From positions 5,579,501 to 5,643,500 of the forward strand of contig NZ_CP059997.1 of the NCBI RefSeq assembly GCF_018736145.1: a stretch of DNA of 64,000 nt, given 5' to 3'. The number at the start of each line of letters is the position of its first letter. Positions within the stretch are counted from its first letter, which is position 1. Positions 16,452 through 24,699 of the stretch are shown here, piece after piece. The notes under the pieces are model-generated. The model searched no databases. It was not told the DNA's origin and saw only the letters and a list, made by a program, of their open reading frames with translations. Both the position numbers and the translations under genes were made by a program. This DNA comes from Amycolatopsis sp. CA-230715 (GTDB taxonomy: Bacteria > Actinomycetota > Actinomycetes > Mycobacteriales > Pseudonocardiaceae).

Positions 16452-17516
16452 TCAGACCGGCGCGCGGAGCTCGTCCGTGGCGAACGCGGAGATGCCTTCC
16501 TCGAACCCGGTGCGCGCGCGGAAGCCGAGTAACCGCTCCGCCCGTGCCGGGTCGGCGACCACGTGCCGGACATCGGCCGGACGCGCCCCGCCCGCGATCA
16601 CCGGGCGCGGCCCGTCGCAGGCGCGCGCGAGCTCTTCGGCGAGTTCGCCGACCGTGTGCGGGATCCCCGAGCAGACGTTCACCGGCGTCAGATCGCCCGC
16701 TTCACCCGGGGCCTTCAGCGCGAGCACGTTCGCCGCGGCGACATCGCGAACGTGCACGAAATCGCGCCGCTGCTTGCCGTCCTCGAGCACGGTCGGCGCT
16801 TCCCCGCGCAGCAGCGCCGACCGGAACAGGGACGCGACCCCGGCGTACGGCGTGTTCTGCGGCATGCGCGGGCCGTAGACGTTGTGGTAGCGCATCGCCC
16901 ACACCGTGCCGCCGGTCTGACGGGCCCACGCGGCCGCGAGGTGCTCTTGCGCGAGCTTCGTCGCGGCGTAGGTGCTGCGGGGTTCGAGCGGCGCGTCTTC
17001 CGGGACCAGGAGCGAGGTCAGCTCGCTGCCGCAGGCGCGGCAGCGGGGATCGAACCTCCCGGCGTCCACATCGGACGGACGTCGGGGAGCCGGTGGCACG
17101 ACCCCGTGCTCAGAACACGAATAGCGCCCCTCTCCGTAGACGACCATCGAGGAAGCGAGCACGAGTTTCGGTACCCCTGCCCGGTACATCTCGGCGAGCA
17201 GCACGGCGGTGCCGTAGTCGTTGTTCAGCGCGTAGGAAGGCGCGTCGGACGGGTCGAGCCCGTGCCCGACCACGGCGGCCTGATGGCAGACGGCGTCGAA
17301 TCCGCGGCCGTCGAACAGCTCGCGGAGCAGCGCCCCGTCGGCGACGTCGCCGACGACCACCTGGCCCGCTCCGACGTAGCCGGGCGGGAGGCCGCCGCCG
17401 TGGGCGGTTGGCAGCAGCGCGTCCAGCACCACCACTTCGTCGCCCGATCCGGTCAGGAGATCGGCTATGTGGGAGCCGATGAACCCGGCCCCTCCCGTTA
17501 CGAGAACTCGCACCAC
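16452..17516 (-). CDS. NAD-dependent epimerase/dehydratase (extended SDR)
   Basis: 354 residues. The Rossmann motif TGGAGFIGSH begins at residue 7; the catalytic region has SSMVVYGEG and the YxxxK pair in STYAATKLAQ. An inserted CRACG segment near residue 160 gives a CxxC not universal in the family. It most resembles nucleotide-sugar epimerases/dehydratases such as the WcaG/GalE group; the substrate cannot be stated. It is convergent with the histidine kinase and probably supplies a sugar nucleotide to the nearby glycosyltransferases. Confidence 0.85.
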   Translation of the reverse strand: MVRVLVTGGAGFIGSHIADLLTGSGDEVVVLDALLPTAHGGGLPPGYVGAGQVVVGDVADGALLRELFDGRGFDAVCHQAAVVGHGLDPSDAPSYALNNDYGTAVLLAEMYRAGVPKLVLASSMVVYGEGRYSCSEHGVVPPAPRRPSDVDAGRFDPRCRACGSELTSLLVPEDAPLEPRSTYAATKLAQEHLAAAWARQTGGTVWAMRYHNVYGPRMPQNTPYAGVASLFRSALLRGEAPTVLEDGKQRRDFVHVRDVAAANVLALKAPGEAGDLTPVNVCSGIPHTVGELAEELARACDGPRPVIAGGARPADVRHVVADPARAERLLGFRARTGFEEGISAFATDELRAPV

Positions 17517-17653
17517 GCCACGCTAAGCCGGGTGGGGGCTGGCGTGCCGCCATCACGCGGTCTCCGTCAGCGTTCGGTAAGAATCGGCAGGATGTCCTCC
17601 CGGTAGGTCACCGCGGATGATCGCCGCCGGTGAAAACGACTACGGTGGGCGCT

Positions 17654-18154
17654 ATGGAACGGAGTGCACAACGGCTGGGCCGTGCCCTCGTGGTCATCGT
17701 CGACGATCGCGCTGCCCACGGCGAACACGAGGACACCGCGGGCCCGCTGGTCACCGAGCTGCTCGAAGAGGCGGGCTTCATCGTGGACGGCGTCGTCGTC
17801 GTGCACGGCGAGACCGTTGCCATCCGCAACGCGCTGAACACCGCGGTGATCGGCGGGGTGGACCTGGTGATCACCGTGGGCGGTACCGGCGTGCTGCCGC
17901 GCGATGTCACCCCCGATGCCACGGCGGGCGTGCTCGACCGTCCGATCCCCGGCATCGGCGAGGCCCTGCGTTCGTCCGGGCTCGCCGCCGGAGCCGTGGA
18001 CGCGGGCATCTCGCGCGGGCTCGTCGGCGTCTCGGGCAGCACGCTCGTGGTGAACCTGGCCGGCTCGCGGATGGCGATCCGCGACGGGATGGCGACCCTG
18101 TCCTCGCTGGTCCCGCACGTCATCGACGAGCTTTCCCAGCTCGACAACGTTTAG
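17654..18154 (+). CDS. moaB2: MogA/MoaB-family molybdenum cofactor biosynthesis protein
   Basis: 166 residues with the MPT-adenylyltransferase fold motifs ITVGGTGVLPRDVTPDAT and GVSGSTLVVNLAGS. It corresponds in position to mycobacterial moaB2, which lies between pepD and mscL. Molybdenum cofactor is needed by the oxidoreductase at 10.2-11.3 kb. The start at 17654 is chosen because the protein then begins MERSAQRLGRALVVIVDD; eight upstream codons are also open. Confidence 0.88.
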   Translation: MERSAQRLGRALVVIVDDRAAHGEHEDTAGPLVTELLEEAGFIVDGVVVVHGETVAIRNALNTAVIGGVDLVITVGGTGVLPRDVTPDATAGVLDRPIPGIGEALRSSGLAAGAVDAGISRGLVGVSGSTLVVNLAGSRMAIRDGMATLSSLVPHVIDELSQLDNV

Positions 18155-18164
18155 CCCCCGCTTC

Positions 18165-18202
18165 CGGCCGCGTTCCGCCCGCTCGAGGGCGGGACGCGGC
18201 CG
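18165..18202. terminator. Hairpin terminator after moaB2
   Basis: 16-bp arms (18165-18180 and 18187-18202) pair with one G-T position around a six-base loop. There is no T tract, common in high-GC actinomycetes. It lies between convergent genes and may act in both directions. Confidence 0.7.
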
Positions 18203-18220
18203 TGTGCGTTCACCGTCCGG

Positions 18221-18445
18221 TCAGGACTTGCGGTCGCGCAGCGGGATCAGGCCCTCGACGGTCTCGCTGACGCCGGTGATCTGGTCGGTGAACTTGCCAC
18301 CGGTCACCTTGTCGGCACCGGCCGCGGCGACCGTGATGCCGGTCGCGGCGACATCTCCGGCCTTGCTCGCGACCTCCCCGCCGACCGTCAGCGCCTTTCC
18401 GGCGGCCTCGGTGGCCAGGTCCTTCGCCTTGTCGAACAGGCTCAT
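18221..18445 (-). CDS. Small Ala-rich protein resembling Rv0909/MT0933-type antitoxins
   Basis: 74 residues starting MSLFDKAKDLATEAAGKA, an amphipathic helical protein with repeated Gly-Ala-Val turns. The opening FDKAKD resembles the small MT0933-like (Rv0909) antitoxin family, but the typical C-terminal EKAGD repeats are weak and no toxin gene is adjacent, so it may be a stress-type helical protein instead. It is expressed divergently from the short ORF at 18500. Confidence 0.6.
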   Translation of the reverse strand: MSLFDKAKDLATEAAGKALTVGGEVASKAGDVAATGITVAAAGADKVTGGKFTDQITGVSETVEGLIPLRDRKS

Positions 18446-18499
18446 ACGGTTTCCTCTCGGTTGACCGGCACCCTGCCCCGTGGTGGGAGCATGGGCGCC

Positions 18500-18688
18500 A
18501 TGGTTGGTGATGACAGGCCCGACGAGCCCGCCGCGCGGCGTTCTCCGCGTCCGGATCGCCGCGCGCTCGACAAGATCTTCGGCGAGGTCCTGCCGGACAC
18601 CACGAGCGACGAGCGCGATCCGGACCCGCGGCCGGGCCGCGACGATTCCTGGTACCACGAGAACCGCCCGCCCCATCACGACCGCTGA
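18500..18688 (+). CDS. Short hypothetical acidic/basic protein
   Basis: 62 residues, hydrophilic, with a core RRALDKIFGEVLPDTTSDERD and a C-terminal DDSWYHENRPPHH. A GGGAG ribosome site lies about ten bases before ATG 18500; ATG 18491 would be too close to it. Short actinobacterial proteins with this pattern are common and uncharacterised. It lies between the antitoxin-like gene and mscL. Confidence 0.55.
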   Translation: MVGDDRPDEPAARRSPRPDRRALDKIFGEVLPDTTSDERDPDPRPGRDDSWYHENRPPHHDR

Positions 18689-18724
18689 CGATCGTTCAAG
18701 CGGATCCGCCGCCCGAACCGCTTG

Positions 18725-19147
18725 CTAGCTCTGCTTCTTTTCGACGGTCTCGCTGTTCTGCTGCTGGCGCAGCAGGTCGCGGATTTCCTTGAGCAGCTCG
18801 ACATCGGTCGGCTCCGACGGGCCTGCTTCCTGGCCGCGCTTGCGGCGGTCTTGGAGCTTCTTCATCGGCAGCACGATGAGGAAGTAGACCACCGCGGCGA
18901 CGATCACGAAGTTGATCGCCGCGTTGATCACGCCGCCGAAGTCGAGGAACGAGCCCTTGTTCGTGTTGAAGATGTAGAAGCCGAGGCCCTCCGCGGCGTC
19001 GGAACCGCCGATGGCGTTGATGAGAGGCTTGATCAGACCGTTCGTGAAGGCGGTCACGATCGCCGTGAAGGCGGTGCCGATGACCACCGCCACCGCGAGG
19101 TCGACGACATTTCCTCGCATGAGGAAGTCCTTGAAGCCCTTCAACAT
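18725..19147 (-). CDS. mscL: Large-conductance mechanosensitive channel
   Basis: 140 residues, the usual MscL length. The N-terminal amphipathic helix MLKGFKDFLMRGNVVDLAVAV and the pore-lining first membrane helix (VVIGTAFTAIVTAF) are followed by the second helix (NFVIVAAVVYFLIVLPM) and a charged cytoplasmic helix bundle. It opens on membrane tension to release solutes in osmotic downshock. Its place after moaB2 is conserved with mycobacteria. Confidence 0.96.
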   Translation of the reverse strand: MLKGFKDFLMRGNVVDLAVAVVIGTAFTAIVTAFTNGLIKPLINAIGGSDAAEGLGFYIFNTNKGSFLDFGGVINAAINFVIVAAVVYFLIVLPMKKLQDRRKRGQEAGPSEPTDVELLKEIRDLLRQQQNSETVEKKQS

Positions 19148-19179
19148 CCTGTACTCCTGATTTCGCTGTCGGGGACCGG

Positions 19180-19848
19180 CTAGCGGAGAGTAACTGTTAC
19201 CGGTCGTCCGAGCGACGCCCCCGCCACTTGGGTCGCGACCTCCGGTGGCAGCGAAAGGAGCACCAACGGGCCCGCCGAAGCGGAACCCGGCGGATGCCGC
19301 GCACCCGCGTCCGACGTGCTCACCGTCACCACGGTCGCCATGCTGGCCAGCACACGGCGCCCTTGCTGGCCGTCTTCGGCGGCGACCACGTCGACCCGCG
19401 AACCCGGCCGCAGCAGCGCGGCGACACCCGCGTCCGCGAGCCGGACCGGAACCGTGGAAAGACGAGGATCACCCGTACCGGGGAGCCCGAGCAGCCTGGT
19501 GTCCGTGATCGGTTCGCCTGCCCGCGCCGCGCCGGACAACAGCCGCCCGCGCACCGGATCCGCGGCGTCGAACGCGCCGGACGGGCGCACCTCGGCAGGC
19601 ATCGCGACGATGCGCACATCGGTGTCGCCGAGCGTGCTGCCCGCCGCGATGTCGTGTGCCGAAACCACGGTGAGCACGCCGGGATCACCCGTCCCCGGGC
19701 GGAGGAACAGGGCCAGGGCGGTCAGGAAGAACGCTGCCGCCAGCCCGCGCCGGGCGAGGAGCAGCGGACGTCCGCGGGCTCGCACGATCAGCGTGCGCCA
19801 CCCCGGCCACCGTGGTCTTATCCGTCCGGCCGTGCTGTTCTCCGCCAT
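19180..19848 (-). CDS. SAF-domain membrane protein (CpaB/RcpC-like)
   Basis: 222 residues: a basic N-terminus, one membrane helix (about 34-50) and an extracytoplasmic SAF domain (VVSAHDIAAGSTLGDTDVRIV). The following half resembles the RcpC part of Flp pilus assembly protein CpaB. No other pilus genes are nearby, so a role in pilus assembly is not supported by context. It lies 32 bp upstream of mscL on the same strand. Confidence 0.82.
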   Translation of the reverse strand: MAENSTAGRIRPRWPGWRTLIVRARGRPLLLARRGLAAAFFLTALALFLRPGTGDPGVLTVVSAHDIAAGSTLGDTDVRIVAMPAEVRPSGAFDAADPVRGRLLSGAARAGEPITDTRLLGLPGTGDPRLSTVPVRLADAGVAALLRPGSRVDVVAAEDGQQGRRVLASMATVVTVSTSDAGARHPPGSASAGPLVLLSLPPEVATQVAGASLGRPVTVTLR

Positions 19849-19985
19849 GTCCGTTCCCCGCTTCCGTCACCGTCGAGGTGCGGGGAAGGCCCGCACGAGA
19901 TCGACGCTAGGCCGGTGCGGAGGCGGGCCGGAAGAGGAACTTCAGCTACCTGTGGATAACTGGGTGCCTGTGGACAACTCCGCCC

Positions 19986-20360
19986 TCAGGAAGCCGCGGC
20001 GGTCGTTTTCGTCGTGCTCGAGGAGGAAGCTGACGACGAGCTCGACGACGAGGAGGACGAGCTGGAGGAATCGGAGGTGGATTTGGTCGAAGACCCGGTG
20101 GAATCGCTGGAGGACTTCGTGGAGTCGGTGCTCTTCGAGTCGCTCGACGAGCCGTTGCTCGCCGTGCTCGAGGACTTCGAGTCCGAGCGCGAGTCGTTGC
20201 GGTAGAAGCCACTGCCCTTGAAGATCACGCCGACCGAGCCGAACAGCTTGCGCAGGACACCGGAGCACTCCGGGCACACGGTCAAGCTGTCCTCGGAAAA
20301 CGACTGCACCGCTTCGAAGCGGTGGCCGCAGTCCTTGCAGGCGTACTGGTAGGTGGGCAC
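19986..20360 (-). CDS. ruc: FmdB-family zinc ribbon protein with serine tail (Ruc-like)
   Basis: 124 residues. The first 60 form a FmdB zinc ribbon with two pairs of cysteines (CKDC near residue 8, CPEC near 30). The rest is a low-complexity tail of Ser, Asp, Thr and Lys including a run of ten or more serines. Position beside the 5-FCL gene and this architecture match Rv0991c of M. tuberculosis, described as a redox-regulated unfolded-protein chaperone (Ruc). The GTG start has AGGAGC seven bases upstream. Confidence 0.85.
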   Translation of the reverse strand: MPTYQYACKDCGHRFEAVQSFSEDSLTVCPECSGVLRKLFGSVGVIFKGSGFYRNDSRSDSKSSSTASNGSSSDSKSTDSTKSSSDSTGSSTKSTSDSSSSSSSSSSSSSASSSSTTKTTAAAS

Positions 20361-20608
20361 TGGTGCTCCTTCGTGACTTGGCACTCGGCCGACAAGAGTG
20401 CTAGCGCAAGACGGTACCTGCGTATTCCCGTGCAGGTCAAACGCGGTATCCCGGCGCCGCGCCGGTCGTTTCGCTCCGTGCCTGTTCCGCGCGGCATGGC
20501 GTGTCGGCGTGCTCGCCCGCGACGTGACGGAATTAACTTCCGCGGCCGCGTCCGGGTGCTCGGCCGATCCGCCGCCCCGGTGGCCCACCGCTCGCTATCG
20601 TGCCGAGA

Positions 20609-20998
20609 ATGCTGACCAACGCGAGGTTCGAAGCGCGCATCCCTACGCAGGACCTGGAGCGGGCACGCCGCTGGTACGCCGAGAAGCTGGGCCTCGAACC
20701 CGTCGAGGAGCGCGACGGCGGGCTCCGCTACGAGGGAGCGGCGGGCGTGTTCTGCCTGTTCGCCTCCGCGGGCGCGTCGGACGGTTCCTTCACCCAGATG
20801 GGGTTCTACGTCGATGACGTGGAAACGACCGTGGCCGAACTGCGCGCTCGCGGTGTCGTGTTCGAGCAGTACGAGGGCGCCGTCGACGGGATCATGGACA
20901 TCGAGGGCAACTACCCGAGCAAGGGGCGTGGCGAGCGGGCCGCGTGGTTCCGCGACAGCGAAGGCAACATGCTCGGCGTCGCCGAGGTCGTGCCCTAA
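20609..20998 (+). CDS. VOC-family (glyoxalase/bleomycin-resistance fold) protein
   Basis: 129 residues with the paired beta-alpha-beta-beta-beta modules of the VOC superfamily: ARIPTQDLERARRWYAEKLGLEP at the front and AAWFRDSEGNMLGVAEV at the end, carrying a Glu typical of the metal site. The substrate is unknown. Its last four bases overlap the end of the convergent 5-FCL gene. GTG 20600 is an alternative start three codons upstream. Confidence 0.85.
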   Translation: MLTNARFEARIPTQDLERARRWYAEKLGLEPVEERDGGLRYEGAAGVFCLFASAGASDGSFTQMGFYVDDVETTVAELRARGVVFEQYEGAVDGIMDIEGNYPSKGRGERAAWFRDSEGNMLGVAEVVP

Positions 20999-21585
20999 CC
21001 GAGCCGGGTTAACCCGCCGCCGGGGGTGAGCGCCGCGGTCATCTTCATGTCGTGCGCCTCACCCGGCAGGCGGTCGACGAGTTCGTCGTCCCGTACAAGG
21101 GCGACGAGCTCCGCGCCGTCGGCCGCGCGCGGGAGCGAGCGGTCGTAGTACCCGGCGCCACGGCCGAGCCGGATCCCGGACCGGTCGACGGCGAGCGCGG
21201 GTACCAGCACCAGCCCGGCGTCGCCGAGCGCGTCCGCGCCGAGCCGGGCGCCGGTCGGCTCCAGCACCCCGCGCAGCCTTCCCGCGGCCAGCGAGGCCGT
21301 GCCGGTGTATTCGGCCCAGTCCAGCGGGCCCGGTTCGGGCGGCACCACGGGGAGGAGCACCTTGCTTCCCGCCGTCCGTACGGCGTCGAGCAGGCCCATC
21401 GCGCCGGGCTCCGAACCGAACGGGACATAGCAGCAGACCGTCGCGGACAACGGCAGGTCACCCACCGCCGCCACCAGCGCGCGCGCTTCGTCGACCCGCT
21501 GCCGCGTCGAGACGCCCGCGCGCGCGGCGAGCAACCGGGCGCGCCACTCCGCCTTGCCGAGGAACTCATTGCCACCACCGTGCAC
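20995..21585 (-). CDS. 5-formyltetrahydrofolate cyclo-ligase
   Basis: 196 residues. The ATP/substrate loop is seen as LVLVPALAVDRSGIRLGRGAGYYDRSLP, the signature of 5-FCL (MTHFS), with the N-terminal basic KAEWRARLLAAR. It recycles 5-formyl-THF to methenyl-THF at the cost of ATP. The gene is divergent from galU with only 24 bp between starts, an arrangement conserved in mycobacteria (Rv0992c/galU). Confidence 0.93.
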   Translation of the reverse strand: MHGGGNEFLGKAEWRARLLAARAGVSTRQRVDEARALVAAVGDLPLSATVCCYVPFGSEPGAMGLLDAVRTAGSKVLLPVVPPEPGPLDWAEYTGTASLAAGRLRGVLEPTGARLGADALGDAGLVLVPALAVDRSGIRLGRGAGYYDRSLPRAADGAELVALVRDDELVDRLPGEAHDMKMTAALTPGGGLTRLG

Positions 21586-21609
21586 TGGCCCAGGTTAGGC
21601 TTTGCGCCC

Positions 21610-22512
21610 ATGACGGGCGCCGCAACGAACCAGACGTTCCGAACCGCGATCGTGCCGGCCGCAGGCCTCGGCACGCGTTTCCTGCCGACGACCAAGGCCG
21701 TGCCGAAAGAGCTGCTGCCGGTGGTCGACACACCGGGAATCGAACTAGTCGCGACCGAGGCCGCGCAGGCGGGCGCCGAACGGCTGGTGATCGTGACCTC
21801 GCCCGAGAAGAAATCCGTCGTCGACTACTTCTCGGCTTCCCCCGATCTCGAAGCGACGCTGGAGCGCAAGGGCAAGACCGAGCTGCTGGACAAGGTCCGT
21901 CGCGCGCCCGCGCTGCTGGACGTCGAGGTGGCCATCCAGTCCGAGGCGCTCGGCCTCGGTCACGCGGTGGCACAGGCGGAACCGAACCTGACCGACGCCG
22001 ACGACGCGGTAGCCGTGCTGCTGCCCGACGACCTCGTGCTCCCGGCGGGCGTACTCGAACGCATGGCCGCGGTGCGGGCCGAGCGCGGCGGCAGCGTGCT
22101 GTGCGCGTTCGACATCCCGAAGGAGCAGATCTCGCCGTACGGCGTCTTCGACGTCACCGACACCGGCGACCCCGACGTCAAGCAGGTGCACGGCATGGTC
22201 GAGAAGCCGGCGCCGGAGGACGCGCCGTCGACCTACGCCGCCGCCGGCCGCTACCTCCTGGACAGGGCGATCTTCGACGCGCTGCGCCGGATCACCCCGG
22301 GTTCCGGCGGCGAGCTGCAGCTCACCGACGCCGTCGCGCTGCTGATCAAGGAGGGCCACCCGGTGCACATCGTGGTTCACCGCGGCGGGCGCCACGACCT
22401 CGGCAACCCCGGCGGATTCCTGCGCGCGGCCGTCGACTTCGCGCTCGAGCACCCGGACTACGGGCCGTCCCTGCGTGACTGGCTGACCGAACGGATCGAG
22501 AAGACCGACTGA
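21610..22512 (+). CDS. galU: UTP--glucose-1-phosphate uridylyltransferase
   Basis: 300 residues. The nucleotide-binding motif PAAGLGTRFLPTTKAVPKELLPV is at the N-terminus, with the later VEKP and ELQLTDA blocks typical of GalU. It makes UDP-glucose for cell-envelope polysaccharides and supplies the galT reaction. It begins the galU-glp-rimJ-sepX cluster; glp follows after 34 bp. Confidence 0.95.
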   Translation: MTGAATNQTFRTAIVPAAGLGTRFLPTTKAVPKELLPVVDTPGIELVATEAAQAGAERLVIVTSPEKKSVVDYFSASPDLEATLERKGKTELLDKVRRAPALLDVEVAIQSEALGLGHAVAQAEPNLTDADDAVAVLLPDDLVLPAGVLERMAAVRAERGGSVLCAFDIPKEQISPYGVFDVTDTGDPDVKQVHGMVEKPAPEDAPSTYAAAGRYLLDRAIFDALRRITPGSGGELQLTDAVALLIKEGHPVHIVVHRGGRHDLGNPGGFLRAAVDFALEHPDYGPSLRDWLTERIEKTD

Positions 22513-22546
22513 TGATGTGTGCCCTGTCCTACCCCGCGGAGGCGGA

Positions 22547-23875
22547 ATGGTGACCGATCCGACCGCCGAGCTGCCGGAGCCCGTCAACGACGTTGTCGAC
22601 GCCGAGGCCGTCGAGACCGCCGCTCCCGTCGTGGCCGCGGTCGAGCCGGACTTCCGGTCCGTCGACGCGCAGATCGCGCTCGCGCTGGACGCGGCCGTGC
22701 GGCCGAGGCCGGTGCGGGTCGCGATCTCGGAAGCGCAGGGCCTGCTGTGCGCCGAAGAGGTCGTCGCCGAGCACGCGCTGCCGGGGTTCGACCAGGCCGC
22801 GGTGGACGGCTACGCGGTGCGCAGCGTGGACGTGCGCGCCGCGGGCCAGGAGCCGGTGCAGCTGCCGGTGGTCGGGGAGATCGGCGCCGGGTCGAGGCAG
22901 CCGAGGCGGCTGCAGCCTGGGCAGGCCGTGCGCGTGGCGACCGGTGCGCCGCTGCCGACGCTCGCGGACGCCGTCGTGCCGACCGCCTACACCGACGCGC
23001 ACCCGGCGAAGGTCACGGTGAGCCGGTCCGTGCCGTCGGCCGGGTACGTGCGCCGGACCGGTGAGGACGTGCAGATCGGCGACATCGCGGTGCGCCAGGG
23101 CGACACGATCGGTTCCGCGCAGGTCGGCCTGCTCGCGGCGGTCGGCAGGTCGAAGGTGCTCGTCTACCCGCGGCCGAGGGTCTCGATCGTGTCGGTCGGC
23201 GACGAACTGGTCGACATCGACCGGACCCCGTCCGTCGGCCAGGTCTACGACGTGAACTCCTACGCGCTCGCCGCCGCCGCGCGCGACGCCGGGGCCGAGG
23301 TGAACCGCGTCGGCATCGTCGACACGGACCCGCGGCGCCTGCGCGAGGTCGTCGAAGGCAGGCTCCTGATGTCGGAGATCGTCGTGGTCGCCGGCGGCGC
23401 CGGCGGTACTGCGGGCGACGAGGTGCACGCCGCGCTCGCCGATCTGGGCCGGATCGACATGACGAGGGTGGCCATGCATCCCGGTTCGGTGCAGGGTTTC
23501 GGCAGGCTGGGGCCGGATTCCGTGCCGACGTTCCTGATCTCGGGCAACCCGATGAGCGCGCTCGTGGTGTTCGAGGTGCTGATCCGGCCGTTGATCAGGG
23601 CGGCCCGCGGCACCAGGAACCCGCACCGGCGGGTGGTCGGCGCGCGCCTGCTCTCCCCGATCACGTCGACGAAAGGGCGCAAGGGTTTTCTGCGCGGCCA
23701 GCTGCTGCGCGACGAGGCGAACGGCGAGTACCTCGTGCAGCCGCTCGGCACCTCCGGCGCGCATCTGCTCGCCTCGCTCGCCGAGGCGAACTGCCTGGTG
23801 AACGTGGACGAGGACCTCACCGAGGTCGCGGCGGGCGAGCAGGTCAAAGTGACCTTCCTCGCGCAGCGGGGATAG
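22547..23875 (+). CDS. glp: Gephyrin-like molybdotransferase (MoeA family)
   Basis: 442 residues of MoeA type: FDQAAVDGYAVRS, VRVATGAPLPTLADAVV, VGDELVD and the MPT-binding loop. A 40-residue acidic extension precedes the fold. In Corynebacterium, the Glp protein from this locus binds FtsZ and a membrane receptor (GlpR) in cell division, besides its molybdenum-insertase ancestry. One departure is the segment GGAGGTAGDEVHAAL, where active MoeA enzymes usually have GGxSxGxxD; this may indicate weak catalysis. The ribosome site GGAGGCGG precedes ATG 22547. Confidence 0.9.
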   Translation: MVTDPTAELPEPVNDVVDAEAVETAAPVVAAVEPDFRSVDAQIALALDAAVRPRPVRVAISEAQGLLCAEEVVAEHALPGFDQAAVDGYAVRSVDVRAAGQEPVQLPVVGEIGAGSRQPRRLQPGQAVRVATGAPLPTLADAVVPTAYTDAHPAKVTVSRSVPSAGYVRRTGEDVQIGDIAVRQGDTIGSAQVGLLAAVGRSKVLVYPRPRVSIVSVGDELVDIDRTPSVGQVYDVNSYALAAAARDAGAEVNRVGIVDTDPRRLREVVEGRLLMSEIVVVAGGAGGTAGDEVHAALADLGRIDMTRVAMHPGSVQGFGRLGPDSVPTFLISGNPMSALVVFEVLIRPLIRAARGTRNPHRRVVGARLLSPITSTKGRKGFLRGQLLRDEANGEYLVQPLGTSGAHLLASLAEANCLVNVDEDLTEVAAGEQVKVTFLAQRG

Positions 23876-23883
23876 CGGACCCG

Positions 23884-24561
23884 GTGCCGATGTCGCAGTC
23901 CGAGCAAGGCGCCGTCTTCACCGTCGAGACCCGGCATCCGGGGTGGCCGGCGAAGCTCGGCCCGCTGCGCGTACCCGCCGGGGTCGTCGCGCTGCGTCCC
24001 ATCCGGCTGCGCGACGCGGGCGACTGGAGCCGGATCCGGCTGCGCGATCGCGGTCACCTGGAGCAGTGGGAGCCGACCGCGCCGGGGCCGTGGACCGAGC
24101 GGAACGCGTACTGGGCGTGGCCGCCCCAGTGGGCCGGTCTGCGCTCGCTGGCCAGGCGCGGTCAGTGCCTGCCGTTCGTGATCACCGTGGACGGCGCGTT
24201 CGCCGGCCAGATCACGATCGGCAACGTGATCAGGGCGTCCTTGCGGTCCGCGTGGGTCGGGTACTGGGTCGCGTCGACGACGGTGCGCGGCGGCGTGGCC
24301 AGCGCCGCCGTAGCTCTAGTGGTGGATCACGCCTTCAGCGCGGCAGGCCTGCACCGCATCGAAGCGACCGTGCGGCCGGAGAACGAAGCGAGCGCTCGCG
24401 TGCTCGAGCGATCAGGGTTCCGCCAGGAGGGACTTTTCCGCAGGTATCTCGAGGTCGCGGGCGATTGGCGGGATCACCTCTGCTTCGCGATCACGGCCGA
24501 GGAAACCGGCAGCGGGCTCGTCGCGGCGATGGTCCACGCGGGCCGCGCAGGTTACGCCTGA
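23884..24561 (+). CDS. rimJ: GNAT-family acetyltransferase (RimJ-like)
   Basis: 225 residues with GNAT motifs: the acetyl-CoA region following IGNVIRASLRSAWVGYWV, and the C-terminal HRIEATVRPENEASARVLERSGFRQEG typical of RimJ/RimL N-acetyltransferases. The true substrate is unknown. GTG 23884 or ATG 23890 may be the start. It is encoded between glp and sepX, as in other actinobacteria. Confidence 0.88.
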   Translation: MPMSQSEQGAVFTVETRHPGWPAKLGPLRVPAGVVALRPIRLRDAGDWSRIRLRDRGHLEQWEPTAPGPWTERNAYWAWPPQWAGLRSLARRGQCLPFVITVDGAFAGQITIGNVIRASLRSAWVGYWVASTTVRGGVASAAVALVVDHAFSAAGLHRIEATVRPENEASARVLERSGFRQEGLFRRYLEVAGDWRDHLCFAITAEETGSGLVAAMVHAGRAGYA

Positions 24562-24699
24562 TTTCCCGTTACCACATCCTGTGTGATTCACCTAATTTGG
24601 TGACGACTTTTCAAGATCTCCGGCGGCGTGCCTCCGTCCGATCTGTTACTCCTGTGACTAGCGTGGCGAACAGCAGGAGATCGGGGGAGGTGACGGGAG

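Noticed and set aside
19986..20360. Plus-strand acidic ORF (20014-20205) in the serine-tail region
   Set aside because: It is the complement of the serine tract (runs of Glu/Asp), while the FmdB zinc ribbon confirms the minus strand.
24560..24699. Riboswitch or RNA element before sepX
   Set aside because: Only a weak TCACC/GGTGA dyad (24588-24603) is visible; no known riboswitch core can be recognised.
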